A program made the translations under genes and the position numbers. A stretch of DNA of 64,000 nucleotides from Roseburia_C amylophila. GTDB lineage: Bacteria > Bacillota > Clostridia > Lachnospirales > Lachnospiraceae. This document shows positions 36,416 to 45,212 of the stretch, piece after piece. Every line of letters starts with the position of its first letter. The stretch's first letter is position 1. Where the stretch lies: the NCBI RefSeq assembly GCF_025567465.1, contig NZ_JAOQKI010000004.1:1-64000 (forward strand). Reading direction: 5' to 3'. Under the pieces are notes generated by a model. That model was not told the origin of the DNA and ran no database searches. It saw nothing but the letters and a program-made list of their open reading frames with translations.

Positions 36416-37459
36416 ATGAACGAGAACGAATTAGATGAAAGAAAAACAAAAATCTTAAATGCAATCATTCGCAACTATCTGGAAACGGGTGAGCCGGTTG
36501 GTTCAAGAACCATTTCCAAGTATACGGATTTGAACTTAAGTTCCGCAACAATCCGGAATGAGATGTCGGACTTGGAAGAGATGGGATATATTTTGCAGCC
36601 ACATACATCGGCAGGAAGAATTCCATCCGATAAGGGATATCGCTTCTATGTAGATAATCTGATTGCAGAGAAGGACAAAGAAGTATCCGATATGAAAGAG
36701 TTTGTAATTGAACATACGGAGAAGATGGAACAGGTATTGCAGCAGGTGGCAAAGCTGTTGGCAAACAACACGAATTACACCACCATGATAACAGCACCGC
36801 AGTATCACCACAACAGCCTGAAGTTCATCCAGTTATCCAATGTGGATGATGAACATATTCTGGCAGTTGTCGTATTGGAAGGCAATCTTGTGAAAAATAA
36901 GATGATTCCGATAGAAGAGCCGATAGATAATGAGCATATGTTAAAACTTAACATGCTTTTGAATACACATTTAAATGGATTGTCATTAGATCAGATTAAT
37001 CTGGGTACCATAGCAGTGTTGAAAGAGAAAGCCGGTATCCATTCCAAAGTCATCAGTGATGTATTGGATGCAGTAGCAGAAGCAATCAGCGAAGACGAGG
37101 ATTTGGAGATATATACCAGCGGTGCAACGAATATCTTAAAATATCCGGAGTTATCGGATTCGCAGAAAGCAGGAGAGCTTTTAGATGCGTTAGAAGAGAA
37201 GAAACAGTTAGTAAGTCTGGTGACGGATAACCTCAGCAATGAGGAGAACGGCATACAGGTTTATATAGGAGATGAATCTCCAATTCAGACCATGAAGGAC
37301 TGCAGTGTGGTAACAGCTACCTATGAACTTGGTAAAGGCGTGAAGGGAACGATAGGAATTATCGGACCGAAGCGTATGGATTATGAGAACGTCATGGATA
37401 ATCTGAAAAATTTGAAATCACAACTAGAAGGCATATTTGATAAGCCGAAGAAAGAATAG
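36416..37459 (+). CDS. hrcA: Heat-inducible transcriptional repressor HrcA
   Basis: HrcA binds CIRCE and represses class I heat-shock genes. It needs GroEL to stay active, so titration of GroEL by unfolded protein releases repression. The N-terminal winged helix (about 5-75) includes LETGEPVGSRTISK and SSATIRNEMSDLEEMGYILQPHTSAGRIPSDKGYR, split by the recognition helix; the GAF-like dimerization domain follows. The 347-residue length is standard. It leads the operon hrcA-grpE-dnaK-dnaJ. Confidence 0.96.
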   Translation: MNENELDERKTKILNAIIRNYLETGEPVGSRTISKYTDLNLSSATIRNEMSDLEEMGYILQPHTSAGRIPSDKGYRFYVDNLIAEKDKEVSDMKEFVIEHTEKMEQVLQQVAKLLANNTNYTTMITAPQYHHNSLKFIQLSNVDDEHILAVVVLEGNLVKNKMIPIEEPIDNEHMLKLNMLLNTHLNGLSLDQINLGTIAVLKEKAGIHSKVISDVLDAVAEAISEDEDLEIYTSGATNILKYPELSDSQKAGELLDALEEKKQLVSLVTDNLSNEENGIQVYIGDESPIQTMKDCSVVTATYELGKGVKGTIGIIGPKRMDYENVMDNLKNLKSQLEGIFDKPKKE

Positions 37460-37479
37460 CATAGAAAGGTGGTAAGAAA

Positions 37480-38133
37480 GTGGCAGAAGAAAAGAAAGAA
37501 GAAGTGCTTGAAGAAGTATTAGAAGACTTAGAAGCAGAGGATGCAAAAAAGCAGGAAGAAGCACAGAATACCGCCTCAGAAGAAAAAGAGGTTGAGGCAG
37601 AAGAAAAAACGGAAGATACCGAATCTGAACCGGAAGAAATAGAGAAAGAAGATGAGGAGAAAAAGAAAGGTATCTTTAAAAAGAAAGACAAGAAAGATAA
37701 GAAGGACGAACAGATTGAAGATTTAACCGACCGGCTGAAACGTCAGATGGCAGAATTTGAAAACTTCCGTAAGAGAACGGAAAAGGAAAAGAGCCAGATG
37801 TATGACATGGGAGCCAGTGCAATCTTAGAGAAAATCCTTCCAGTTATCGACAATTTTGAAAGAGGGCTTGCAGCTGTACCGGAAGAAGACAAAAACAATG
37901 GCTTCGTAGAAGGTATGGATAAGATTTATAAGCAGATGATGACAGTGCTGACAGAAGTTGGTGTAACACCGATTGAAGCAGCCGGTCAGGAGTTTGACCC
38001 GAATCTCCATAATGCAGTAATGCATGTGGAAGATGAAGAACTCGGTGAGAATGTAGTAGCCGAGGAGTTACAGAAAGGTTACAAGTACAAAGAAAATGTA
38101 ATCAGACATAGCATGGTAAAAGTAGCGAATTAA
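37480..38133 (+). CDS. grpE: Nucleotide exchange factor GrpE
   Basis: GrpE releases ADP from DnaK. The 217-residue protein has a long acidic, Glu/Lys-rich N-terminal segment (about 1-85) that is longer than in many orthologues, then the coiled-coil (LTDRLKRQMAEFENFRKRTEKEKSQ, residues about 87-112) and the C-terminal beta domain (QEFDPNLHNAVMH). It starts with GTG behind AAAGGTGG. It lies 20 bases after hrcA and 18 before dnaK. Confidence 0.95.
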   Translation: MAEEKKEEVLEEVLEDLEAEDAKKQEEAQNTASEEKEVEAEEKTEDTESEPEEIEKEDEEKKKGIFKKKDKKDKKDEQIEDLTDRLKRQMAEFENFRKRTEKEKSQMYDMGASAILEKILPVIDNFERGLAAVPEEDKNNGFVEGMDKIYKQMMTVLTEVGVTPIEAAGQEFDPNLHNAVMHVEDEELGENVVAEELQKGYKYKENVIRHSMVKVAN

Positions 38134-38151
38134 GCATAGGAGGATAAGAAC

Positions 38152-40032
38152 ATGAGTAAAATTATTGGTATTGATTTAGGAACAACAAACAGTTGTGTGG
38201 CAGTTATGGAAGGTGGAAAACCTACCGTTATAGCAAACCAGGAAGGTGCAAGAACAACACCATCTATCGTAGCATTTACAAAAACAGGTGAGCGTCTGAT
38301 TGGTGAACCAGCAAAACGTCAGGCAGTAACCAACGCAGAGAAAACAATCTCTTCCATTAAGAGACATATGGGAACCGATTACAAAGTAAGCATTGATGAC
38401 AAACAGTATTCTCCACAGCAGATTTCTGCAATGATTTTACAGAAATTAAAAGCTGATGCAGAAGGATATTTAGGAGAAAAAGTATCAGAAGCAGTTATTA
38501 CTGTACCGGCATACTTCAATGACGCACAGCGTCAGGCAACCAAGGATGCAGGTAAGATTGCAGGACTTGATGTAAAACGTATCATCAACGAGCCGACAGC
38601 AGCAGCACTTGCTTATGGACTGGACAACGAAAAAGAACAGAAAATTATGGTATACGACTTAGGTGGTGGTACATTTGATGTATCTATCATTGAAATCGGT
38701 GACGGAGTCATCGAAGTATTATCTACAAATGGTGATACCAGATTAGGTGGAGATGATTTCGATAACAAGATTACACAGTGGATGATTGACGAATTCAAGA
38801 AAGCAGAAGGCGTTGACTTATCTACCGATAAGATGGCTCTTCAGAGATTAAAAGAAGCTGCAGAGAAAGCTAAGAAAGAGTTGTCTTCTGCAACAACAAC
38901 CAATATCAACCTGCCTTTCATTACTGCAACAGCAGAAGGACCAAAGCACTTTGATATGAACTTGACAAGAGCAAAATTCGATGAGTTGACACATGACTTA
39001 GTAGAAAAAACAGCAATCCCGGTACAGAACGCTATGAAGGATGCAGGCGTAACCAATGCAGACTTAGGCCAGGTATTATTGGTTGGTGGTTCTACACGTA
39101 TCCCGGCTGTTCAGGATAAAGTAAGACAGTTAACAGGCAAAGAGCCAAGTAAATCCTTAAACCCGGATGAGTGTGTAGCACTTGGTGCTTGTATCCAGGG
39201 TGGTAAATTAGCAGGAGATGCCGGCGCAGGTGATATCCTTCTTCTGGATGTTACTCCATTGTCACTGTCTATCGAGACCATGGGTGGAGTTGCAACAAGA
39301 CTGATTGAGAGAAATACAACAATTCCTACAAGAAAGAGCCAGATTTTCTCAACAGCAGCAGATAATCAGACAGCAGTAGATATCAACGTAGTACAGGGTG
39401 AGCGTCAGTTCGCAAGAGATAACAAATCCCTTGGACAGTTCCGTCTGGATGGTATCCCACCAGCACGTCGTGGGGTTCCTCAGATTGAAGTTACTTTCGA
39501 TATCGATGCAAACGGTATTGTAAATGTATCTGCAAAAGACTTAGGAACCGGAAAAGAACAGCATATTACAATTACTGCCGGATCTAACATGTCTGATGCA
39601 GATATCGATAAAGCAGTAAAAGAAGCAGCTGAATTTGAAGCACAGGACAAGAAGAGAAAAGAAGCAATCGACACCAGAAATGATGCAGATGCCTTCGTAT
39701 TCCAGACACAGCAGGCATTAGACCAGGTTGGAAATAACCTTGATGCGGCAGATAAATCTGCAGTAGAGGCTGACTTAAATGCACTGAAAGCTTTAGTAGA
39801 TGCAAATCCACAGGCTGAAAACATGACAGATGATCAGGTTGCTGAGATGAAAGCAGCAAAAGAGAAACTGATGGAAAGTGCACAGAAAGTATTTGCTAAG
39901 ATGTATGAGAACGCTCAGGCAGCTCAGGGAGCCGCTGGTGCAGGTCCTGATATGGGAGCAGGTGCAGCCGGTGGAGCAGCTGCAGGTTCCGCAGATGATG
40001 ATGTGGTAGATGCTGATTACAAAGAAGTATAA
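38152..40032 (+). CDS. dnaK: Molecular chaperone DnaK (Hsp70)
   Basis: DnaK is the ATP-dependent Hsp70 that binds exposed hydrophobic segments with DnaJ and GrpE. The nucleotide-binding domain shows GIDLGTTNSCVAV, YDLGGGTFDVSI and VLLVGGSTRIPAVQ, and the linker DVTPLSLSIE precedes the substrate domain. The Ala/Gly-rich tail ends DDDVVDADYKEV, matching the conserved bacterial terminus. The lid region is shorter than in Proteobacteria, as usual for Firmicutes. AGGAGG precedes the ATG. A hairpin separates it from dnaJ. Confidence 0.98.
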   Translation: MSKIIGIDLGTTNSCVAVMEGGKPTVIANQEGARTTPSIVAFTKTGERLIGEPAKRQAVTNAEKTISSIKRHMGTDYKVSIDDKQYSPQQISAMILQKLKADAEGYLGEKVSEAVITVPAYFNDAQRQATKDAGKIAGLDVKRIINEPTAAALAYGLDNEKEQKIMVYDLGGGTFDVSIIEIGDGVIEVLSTNGDTRLGGDDFDNKITQWMIDEFKKAEGVDLSTDKMALQRLKEAAEKAKKELSSATTTNINLPFITATAEGPKHFDMNLTRAKFDELTHDLVEKTAIPVQNAMKDAGVTNADLGQVLLVGGSTRIPAVQDKVRQLTGKEPSKSLNPDECVALGACIQGGKLAGDAGAGDILLLDVTPLSLSIETMGGVATRLIERNTTIPTRKSQIFSTAADNQTAVDINVVQGERQFARDNKSLGQFRLDGIPPARRGVPQIEVTFDIDANGIVNVSAKDLGTGKEQHITITAGSNMSDADIDKAVKEAAEFEAQDKKRKEAIDTRNDADAFVFQTQQALDQVGNNLDAADKSAVEADLNALKALVDANPQAENMTDDQVAEMKAAKEKLMESAQKVFAKMYENAQAAQGAAGAGPDMGAGAAGGAAAGSADDDVVDADYKEV

Positions 40033-40055
40033 TTCTACAGATAAAAAGCAGTAGA

Positions 40056-40084
40056 AAGGGTTGGCAGTTTTACTGTCAACCCTT
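40056..40084 (+). promoter_or_regulatory. intercistronic hairpin between dnaK and dnaJ
   Basis: A 12-bp stem (40056-40067 against 40073-40084, one G-U pair) with loop TTTTA lies in the 77-base gap. No T-run follows, so it is more likely an RNA processing or stability element, or weak attenuator, that sets the dnaK:dnaJ ratio. Confidence 0.5.
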
Positions 40085-40109
40085 ACAAACGGTAAAGAGG
40101 GAATAGATT

Positions 40110-41288
40110 ATGGCAGAACAGAAAAGAGACTATTACGAGGTCTTAGGCGTTGATAAAAACGCAGATGACGCAGCAATAAAAAAAGCATATCGTGTCCTTG
40201 CCAAAAAATATCATCCGGATATGAACCCGGGGGATAAAGAAGCAGAAAAGAAATTTAAGGAAGCATCTGAAGCATATGCAGTACTGAGCGACCCGGAGAA
40301 GAGAAAACAGTATGACCAGTTTGGCCATGCAGCCTTTGATGGAGGTGCCGGCGGAGCAGGCGGATTTGATTTCTCAGGTATGGATATGGGAGACATTTTT
40401 GGAAGCTTTGGAGACATTTTCGGAGATTTCTTTGGCGGCGGAAGACGCAGCAGCAGCAGCAACGGACCGATGAAGGGAGCCAATGTACGTGCCAGTGTCA
40501 GAATTACATTTGAAGAGGCAGCATTTGGCTGTGAGAAAGAAATTGATTTAGTATTAAAGGATGAATGTAAGACCTGTCATGGTACAGGAGCGAAGCCGGG
40601 AACCAGTCCGGAGACCTGTAGCAAATGTCAGGGAAAAGGAAAAGTGGTATATACCCAGCAGTCCTTATTTGGTATGGTACAGAATGTACAGACCTGTCCG
40701 GAATGTAACGGAAGCGGTAAAATTGTTCGTGACAAATGTCCGGACTGTCGTGGAACCGGATACATTGCCAGCAAGAAGAAGATTAAGGTCAGCATTCCTG
40801 CCGGAATTGATAACGGTCAGAGTGTAAGAATCCGTGAAAAAGGTGAGCCGGGTGTAAATGGCGGACCAAGAGGAGATCTTCTGGTAGAAGTAGTAGTATC
40901 CCGCCATCCAATCCTTCAGAGACAGGGCATGGATGTATATTCAACAGCACCAATCAGTTTTGCACAGGCAGCACTGGGCGGAGAAGTAAGAATTACAACC
41001 ATCGACGGCGATGTGGTCTACGAAGTAAAACCTGGTACACAGACCGACACCAGAATCCGTCTGAAAGGAAAAGGAATCCCATCCCTGCGTAACAAGGCAG
41101 TCCGTGGTGACCAGTATGTTACACTTGTGGTTCAGGTTCCGACCGGATTAAATGAAGCTGCAAAAGAGGCACTGCGCCAGTTTGATGCAGAGACCGGTAA
41201 TTCATTAAAGACACAGAATGGTGCGGCAGGCACGAAAAAGAAAAAGGGATTTATGGGAAAAATTAAAGAGTCCTTTGATGATTTATAA
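40110..41288 (+). CDS. dnaJ: Co-chaperone DnaJ (Hsp40)
   Basis: DnaJ delivers clients to DnaK and stimulates its ATPase. The J domain (about 5-70) carries the HPD motif in KKYHPDMNPGD, followed by a Gly/Phe-rich stretch. Four zinc-finger repeats are seen: CKTCHGTG, CSKCQGKG, CPECNGSG and CPDCRGTG. The C-terminal client-binding domain and dimer tail complete the 392 residues. It is the last heat-shock gene before a terminator. Confidence 0.97.
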   Translation: MAEQKRDYYEVLGVDKNADDAAIKKAYRVLAKKYHPDMNPGDKEAEKKFKEASEAYAVLSDPEKRKQYDQFGHAAFDGGAGGAGGFDFSGMDMGDIFGSFGDIFGDFFGGGRRSSSSNGPMKGANVRASVRITFEEAAFGCEKEIDLVLKDECKTCHGTGAKPGTSPETCSKCQGKGKVVYTQQSLFGMVQNVQTCPECNGSGKIVRDKCPDCRGTGYIASKKKIKVSIPAGIDNGQSVRIREKGEPGVNGGPRGDLLVEVVVSRHPILQRQGMDVYSTAPISFAQAALGGEVRITTIDGDVVYEVKPGTQTDTRIRLKGKGIPSLRNKAVRGDQYVTLVVQVPTGLNEAAKEALRQFDAETGNSLKTQNGAAGTKKKKGFMGKIKESFDDL

Positions 41289-41296
41289 AAATGATA

Positions 41297-41331
41297 AAGC
41301 TGTTTCCTGAAAAATGGAGGCAGCTTTTTTT
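41297..41331 (+). terminator. terminator after dnaJ
   Basis: AAGCTGTTTCC (41297-41307) pairs with GGAGGCAGCTT (41316-41326), with two G-U pairs, an 8-base loop and a following T-run. This ends the hrcA-grpE-dnaK-dnaJ transcript. Confidence 0.85.
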
Positions 41332-41341
41332 ACGCGAGTAG

Positions 41342-41419
41342 CGAGAAAAATCGCATGCTTGCATGCAGATTTGGCGAGCACCGCGATAACTCGGGAAACC
41401 TGCAAAAGTGAGTTTCTCG
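41342..41419. repeat. structured intergenic element with GCATGC palindrome
   Basis: A core stem AAATC-GCATGC (41348-41358), loop TT, GCATGC-A-GATTT (41361-41372) forms 11 bp with one bulged A. It is enclosed by CGAGAAA (41342-41348) and TTTCTCG (41413-41419). The GC-rich composition differs from its surroundings. It resembles a dispersed intergenic repeat, but only one copy is in this window. Confidence 0.4.
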
Positions 41420-41422
41420 TTG

Positions 41423-41451
41423 TTGCATTTTGTGACAACATATTGTATACT
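41423..41451 (+). promoter_or_regulatory. promoter of the orphan J-domain gene
   Basis: TTGCAT (41423-41428), a 17-base spacer and TATACT (41446-41451), about 74 bases before the start. It implies expression independent of the CIRCE-controlled operon. Confidence 0.6.
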
Positions 41452-41524
41452 ATTCCTGATTCATAAGTTTTTTGTAACCATATGTTGATTTAGGCAACCG
41501 TTTATGAGACAAGGAGAGAGATTT

Positions 41525-42055
41525 ATGAAGCAGCATAACAGCGCTGTGATTAAGAAGGATGCAGCACAGTTTGAAAAATGGTGTTTTCAGCAGACTGTGG
41601 AACTGGAACATACAAGGAGAGAACTGGAAAATTCCAAACGCGAGATGGAACGCCATCAGAGGGAGTTAGAATTCCAGAAGCGGAAATTCGAGATGGAGAA
41701 GAATCTTGAACAGGAGCGGATGAAGCGGGAACAGCATCTTTTTGACATGAAGTGGAAAATATTAGAAAGTGAACTTCAGAAACTTGCTGCCGAAAAGCAG
41801 AAAATGGAGCGTCAGAGAGACTTTTACAGCAGAGTACATGAATTTGAACAGGAGAATAGAAGCCAATCATCCAATGTGGTGAAGGGAGAAATGTTCTTTA
41901 TGGGCGTAGGCAATGAAAAATCATTGCGGAAGCGTTATAAGGATTTGATTAAAATATATCATCCGGATAATCTCAATGGAGACACCGGTACCATTCAGGA
42001 AATTAACCGGGAATATCAGGTACTGATGCAGAAACTGGAAGTAAAATATCAGTAA
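41525..42055 (+). CDS. Coiled-coil protein with C-terminal J domain
   Basis: A 176-residue protein. Residues about 15-105 are a highly charged, continuous coiled coil (heptad-like runs of Glu, Lys, Arg and Gln, such as LENSKREMERHQRELEFQKR). The last 55 residues form a compact J-domain-like unit with helix II LRKRYKDLIKIYHPDN, including the HPD tripeptide, then INREYQVLMQKL. Placing the J domain at the C-terminus behind a coiled coil is unusual. The start is the ATG behind AAGGAGAG. It probably recruits DnaK to a partner bound by the coiled coil; the partner is unknown. Confidence 0.7.
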   Translation: MKQHNSAVIKKDAAQFEKWCFQQTVELEHTRRELENSKREMERHQRELEFQKRKFEMEKNLEQERMKREQHLFDMKWKILESELQKLAAEKQKMERQRDFYSRVHEFEQENRSQSSNVVKGEMFFMGVGNEKSLRKRYKDLIKIYHPDNLNGDTGTIQEINREYQVLMQKLEVKYQ

Positions 42056-42104
42056 TAAGATTGCAATAATAGCACAGCAATGACATAGCAATAAACAGGA
42101 AAAT

Positions 42105-42140
42105 CAGCGGGCAGAAGAAATATGTTCCGCTGTTTTTGTG
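42105..42140 (+). terminator. terminator of the orphan J-domain gene
   Basis: CAGCGG (42105-42110) pairs with CCGCTG (42127-42132), followed by TTTTTGTG. The rest of the 240-base gap to prmA holds only a weak imperfect inverted repeat and the prmA promoter. Confidence 0.65.
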
Positions 42141-42234
42141 TTACCAGACATGCGTAGGCGTCGCTATGTATCTAAAGAAGCTGTCTGCTGGTTACCGTTG
42201 ATTCCCTTACAGTTGCGAAAAATAAAAAGCTATG

Positions 42235-42263
42235 TTAAGATTAAAATGTTTGCTTTTTATAAT
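42235..42263 (+). promoter_or_regulatory. prmA promoter
   Basis: TATAAT (42258-42263) with TTAAGA (42235-42240) at a 17-base spacing. An alternative upstream pair, TTGCGA and TAAGAT, overlaps it. Either would give a leader of under 60 bases. Confidence 0.5.
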
Positions 42264-42295
42264 AGAAGGTTAAGATAAGAACAGGAGCAGAAACT

Positions 42296-43252
42296 ATGAA
42301 ATGGGATAAATATACAATAGATACAACAACAGAAGCTGAGGATTTTATCAGCATGATGTTATCAGAAAATGGCATTGAAGGAATTGAAATCGAAGACAAT
42401 GTACCATTGACGAAAGAAGAAACAGGAGAAATGTTTATTGATTTTCCGCCGGAACTTCCACCAGACGAAGGAAAAAGCAAAGTCAGCTTTTATTTAGAGG
42501 CAGGCGAAGACCATACCGAGACTTTAAAGGCAGTCCGCATTGGTTTAGAGCAGTTAAGAAGCATGGTAGAAATCGGAAGCGGAGATATTACCTCCAGCCA
42601 GACCGAGGATATCGACTGGATTAATAACTGGAAACAGTTTTTTCAGTCTTTTTATATCGATGATATTTTAATCAAACCAACCTGGGAACCATTAAAGGAA
42701 GAGGATAAAAATAAATTCTTAATCGAGATTGACCCGGGTATTTCCTTTGGAACCGGAAAGCATGAGACAACACAGCTTTGTATCCGACAGATTCGTAAAT
42801 ATTTAAAAGAGGGCGAGCGTGTTCTGGATGTAGGATGCGGCAGCGGAATCTTATCCATTGCAGCATTAAAGCTTGGTGCAGGCAGCGTAGTGGGCACGGA
42901 TGTGGATGGAGATTGTATCACATCAACTCATGAAAATATGACAGTCAATCATCTGGCAGAAAATTCAGGTGAATTTTATGTTGGAAACCTGATTGACGAT
43001 AAAGCATTTCAGGAAAAGATTGGCACAGGTTATGATCTGGTCGTAGCGAATATTTTAGCGGATATTATTATTCCGATGGCACCGGCACTTTATCAGTGTA
43101 CGAAAGAGCAGGGAGTGCTTATTACTTCTGGAATTATTGATTTTAAAGAAAACGAAGTAAAAGAAGCTTTAGAGCAGGCAGGTTTTGAAATCTTAGAAGT
43201 CAACCATCAGGGCGAATGGGTCAATGTAACTGCACGGAAAAATCAGAGGTAA
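42296..43252 (+). CDS. prmA: Ribosomal protein L11 methyltransferase
   Basis: PrmA trimethylates lysines and the N-terminus of ribosomal protein L11. The 318-residue protein has an N-terminal recognition domain and a class I SAM domain with motif I VLDVGCGSGILSIAALKLGA and the catalytic-region motif VVANILADIIIPM. The GISFGTGKHETT segment before motif I is diagnostic for PrmA. It is 5 bases from rsmE, the usual Firmicute neighbour after dnaJ. Confidence 0.95.
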   Translation: MKWDKYTIDTTTEAEDFISMMLSENGIEGIEIEDNVPLTKEETGEMFIDFPPELPPDEGKSKVSFYLEAGEDHTETLKAVRIGLEQLRSMVEIGSGDITSSQTEDIDWINNWKQFFQSFYIDDILIKPTWEPLKEEDKNKFLIEIDPGISFGTGKHETTQLCIRQIRKYLKEGERVLDVGCGSGILSIAALKLGAGSVVGTDVDGDCITSTHENMTVNHLAENSGEFYVGNLIDDKAFQEKIGTGYDLVVANILADIIIPMAPALYQCTKEQGVLITSGIIDFKENEVKEALEQAGFEILEVNHQGEWVNVTARKNQR

Positions 43253-43257
43253 AATAG

Positions 43258-43998
43258 ATGCATCAGTTTTTTGTTGAAAAAAGCCAGGTGGGCAAAGAAT
43301 ATGTTACCATAACCGGAAGCGATGTAAATCATATCCGGAATGTGCTGCGTATGAAAATCGGAGAGACGATTCGCATCAGTGACCGTGAAGGTGGCAATTA
43401 TTTTTGTAAGATTGCAGAAACCGGAGAAAATTTCGTGCAGGCAGACATAGTATCTGTGGACGAAGAAGGAACCGAGCTTCCGTCTAAAATCTATTTATTT
43501 CAGGCACTGCCGAAGGGAGATCGGATGGAAACGGTGATTGAAAAGGCAGTAGAACTTGGTGTCTATGAAATCATTCCGGTAGCCATGAAATACTGTGTGG
43601 TAAAGCTGGAAGGAAAAAAGGCAGCACAACGGGTACAAAAATGGCAGGCGCAGGCAGAGACTGCAGCAAAACAGTCAAAGCGCAGTATCATTCCAAAGAT
43701 TCATGAAGTAGTATCTTTCAAGGAAGCCTTAAAGCTGGCAGAAAACTGTGATATCCGCTTAGTGCCTTATGAAAATGAAAATGGCATGGAAGGAACCAGG
43801 ACAGTATTAGAGCAAATCGAACCGGGGAAGAGTATCAGCATTATGATAGGACCGGAAGGCGGATTTGCAGAGGAAGAGATTGCAAAAGCAAGAGAGACCA
43901 TGCAGTCCATTTCCTTAGGAAGAAGAATACTTCGGACAGATACAGCAGGTATCTGCATGATGTCCATGCTGATGCTGCAATTAGAGAGCCGTATATAA
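43258..43998 (+). CDS. rsmE: 16S rRNA m3U1498 methyltransferase RsmE
   Basis: RsmE is a SPOUT-fold methyltransferase that modifies U1498 near the ribosomal decoding site. The 246-residue protein begins with the PUA-like domain (MHQFFVEKSQ ... ITGSDVNHIRNVLRMKIGE) and ends with the trefoil-knot motifs IGPEGGFAEEEI and SLGRRILRTDTA, which bind SAM. It is cotranscribed with prmA. Confidence 0.95.
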   Translation: MHQFFVEKSQVGKEYVTITGSDVNHIRNVLRMKIGETIRISDREGGNYFCKIAETGENFVQADIVSVDEEGTELPSKIYLFQALPKGDRMETVIEKAVELGVYEIIPVAMKYCVVKLEGKKAAQRVQKWQAQAETAAKQSKRSIIPKIHEVVSFKEALKLAENCDIRLVPYENENGMEGTRTVLEQIEPGKSISIMIGPEGGFAEEEIAKARETMQSISLGRRILRTDTAGICMMSMLMLQLESRI

Positions 43999-44028
43999 CG
44001 AAAAAACAGTAAGAAAGTGTAGAAAAGT

Positions 44029-45195
44029 ATGGAAGCATATCTGGATAATTCTGCGACCACCCGCTGCAGTGACCGGGCGTGTCAGTTAATGGTAGACCTT
44101 CTGACGAAGGATTATGGCAATCCATCTTCCCTTCATATGAAAGGAATTGAGGCAGAACGATTTGTTGAGACTGCAAAGAAGAAAATAGCAAAAACATTAA
44201 GAGTATCAGAAAAAGAAATCATCTTTACATCCGGTGGAACGGAGTCAAATAACCTTGCGATTATCGGTGCTGCAATGGCAAACCGCAGAGCGGGAAATCA
44301 TATTATAACCACATCCATTGAACATGCATCCGTAGAGAATCCAATGGAATTCTTAAAGGAGCAGGGCTTTGACATTACTTATCTTTCTGTGGATGAGAAT
44401 GGAATTATTTCACTGGAAGAATTAGAAGAAGCAGTAACGGAACAGACCATTCTTGTTTCCATGATGCAGGTAAATAATGAAATCGGAGCCATCGAGCCGG
44501 TTGCAGAAGCTGCAGAGCTTATTAAGAAAAAGAATCCGGATACACTGATTCATGTAGATGCAATCCAGTCTTATGGAAAAATGTATATCTATCCAAAGAA
44601 GCTTGGCATAGACATGCTTTCCGTCAGCGGACATAAGATTCACGGTCCAAAGGGAAGCGGATTCCTCTGGGTGAAGGAAAAGACGAAATTAAAGCCGCTG
44701 ATATTAGGCGGTGGACAGCAGAAGGGAATGCGTTCCGGAACGGAAAATGTACCGGCAATTGCAGGTCTTGGAGAAGCAGCAGAAGAAATCTATGAGAATC
44801 TCGATGAAAAGAGAGCGCATCTTTACGGATTAAAGCAGCGTTTTATCGACGGAATCGAAAAGCTGGAAGGAACCCATGTAAATGGAAAGACCGGAGAGGA
44901 TTCTGCACCACATATCGTCAGCGTCAGCTTTGAAGGAATCCGAAGTGAAGTATTATTACATTCACTGGAAGACAGGGGGATTTATGTATCTTCCGGTTCT
45001 GCCTGTTCTTCCAATAATCATGCAGGCAAACAGAAGGGAAGCAAGACCCTTAGAAATATTCATTTAAAGGAAAACCTTCTGGATTCCACACTGCGTTTTT
45101 CCTTCAGTGTGCATACAACGGAAGAAGAGATTGATTACGCATTAGAAGTACTGGGAGAGCTGCTTCCGGTATTGAAGAAATATACAAGACATTAA
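44029..45195 (+). CDS. Cysteine desulfurase (NifS/IscS class)
   Basis: This PLP enzyme takes sulfur from cysteine as an enzyme persulfide. The 388-residue sequence shows YLDNSATTR, TSGGTESNNLAI, the PLP-lysine motif SVSGHKIHGPKGSGFLW and the catalytic cysteine in SSGSACSS. It is followed after 17 bases by thiI, and this pairing suggests it supplies sulfur for 4-thiouridine in tRNA, as the NifZ-ThiI pair does in B. subtilis. A general Fe-S cluster role cannot be excluded. Confidence 0.93.
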   Translation: MEAYLDNSATTRCSDRACQLMVDLLTKDYGNPSSLHMKGIEAERFVETAKKKIAKTLRVSEKEIIFTSGGTESNNLAIIGAAMANRRAGNHIITTSIEHASVENPMEFLKEQGFDITYLSVDENGIISLEELEEAVTEQTILVSMMQVNNEIGAIEPVAEAAELIKKKNPDTLIHVDAIQSYGKMYIYPKKLGIDMLSVSGHKIHGPKGSGFLWVKEKTKLKPLILGGGQQKGMRSGTENVPAIAGLGEAAEEIYENLDEKRAHLYGLKQRFIDGIEKLEGTHVNGKTGEDSAPHIVSVSFEGIRSEVLLHSLEDRGIYVSSGSACSSNNHAGKQKGSKTLRNIHLKENLLDSTLRFSFSVHTTEEEIDYALEVLGELLPVLKKYTRH

Positions 45196-45212
45196 AAGAG
45201 AAAGGAAATCAT

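Noticed and set aside
42142..42200. Imperfect inverted repeat (TTACCAG ... CTGGTTA) before prmA as a structured RNA
   Set aside because: Pairing is broken and short over a long loop, and no conserved motif is evident.
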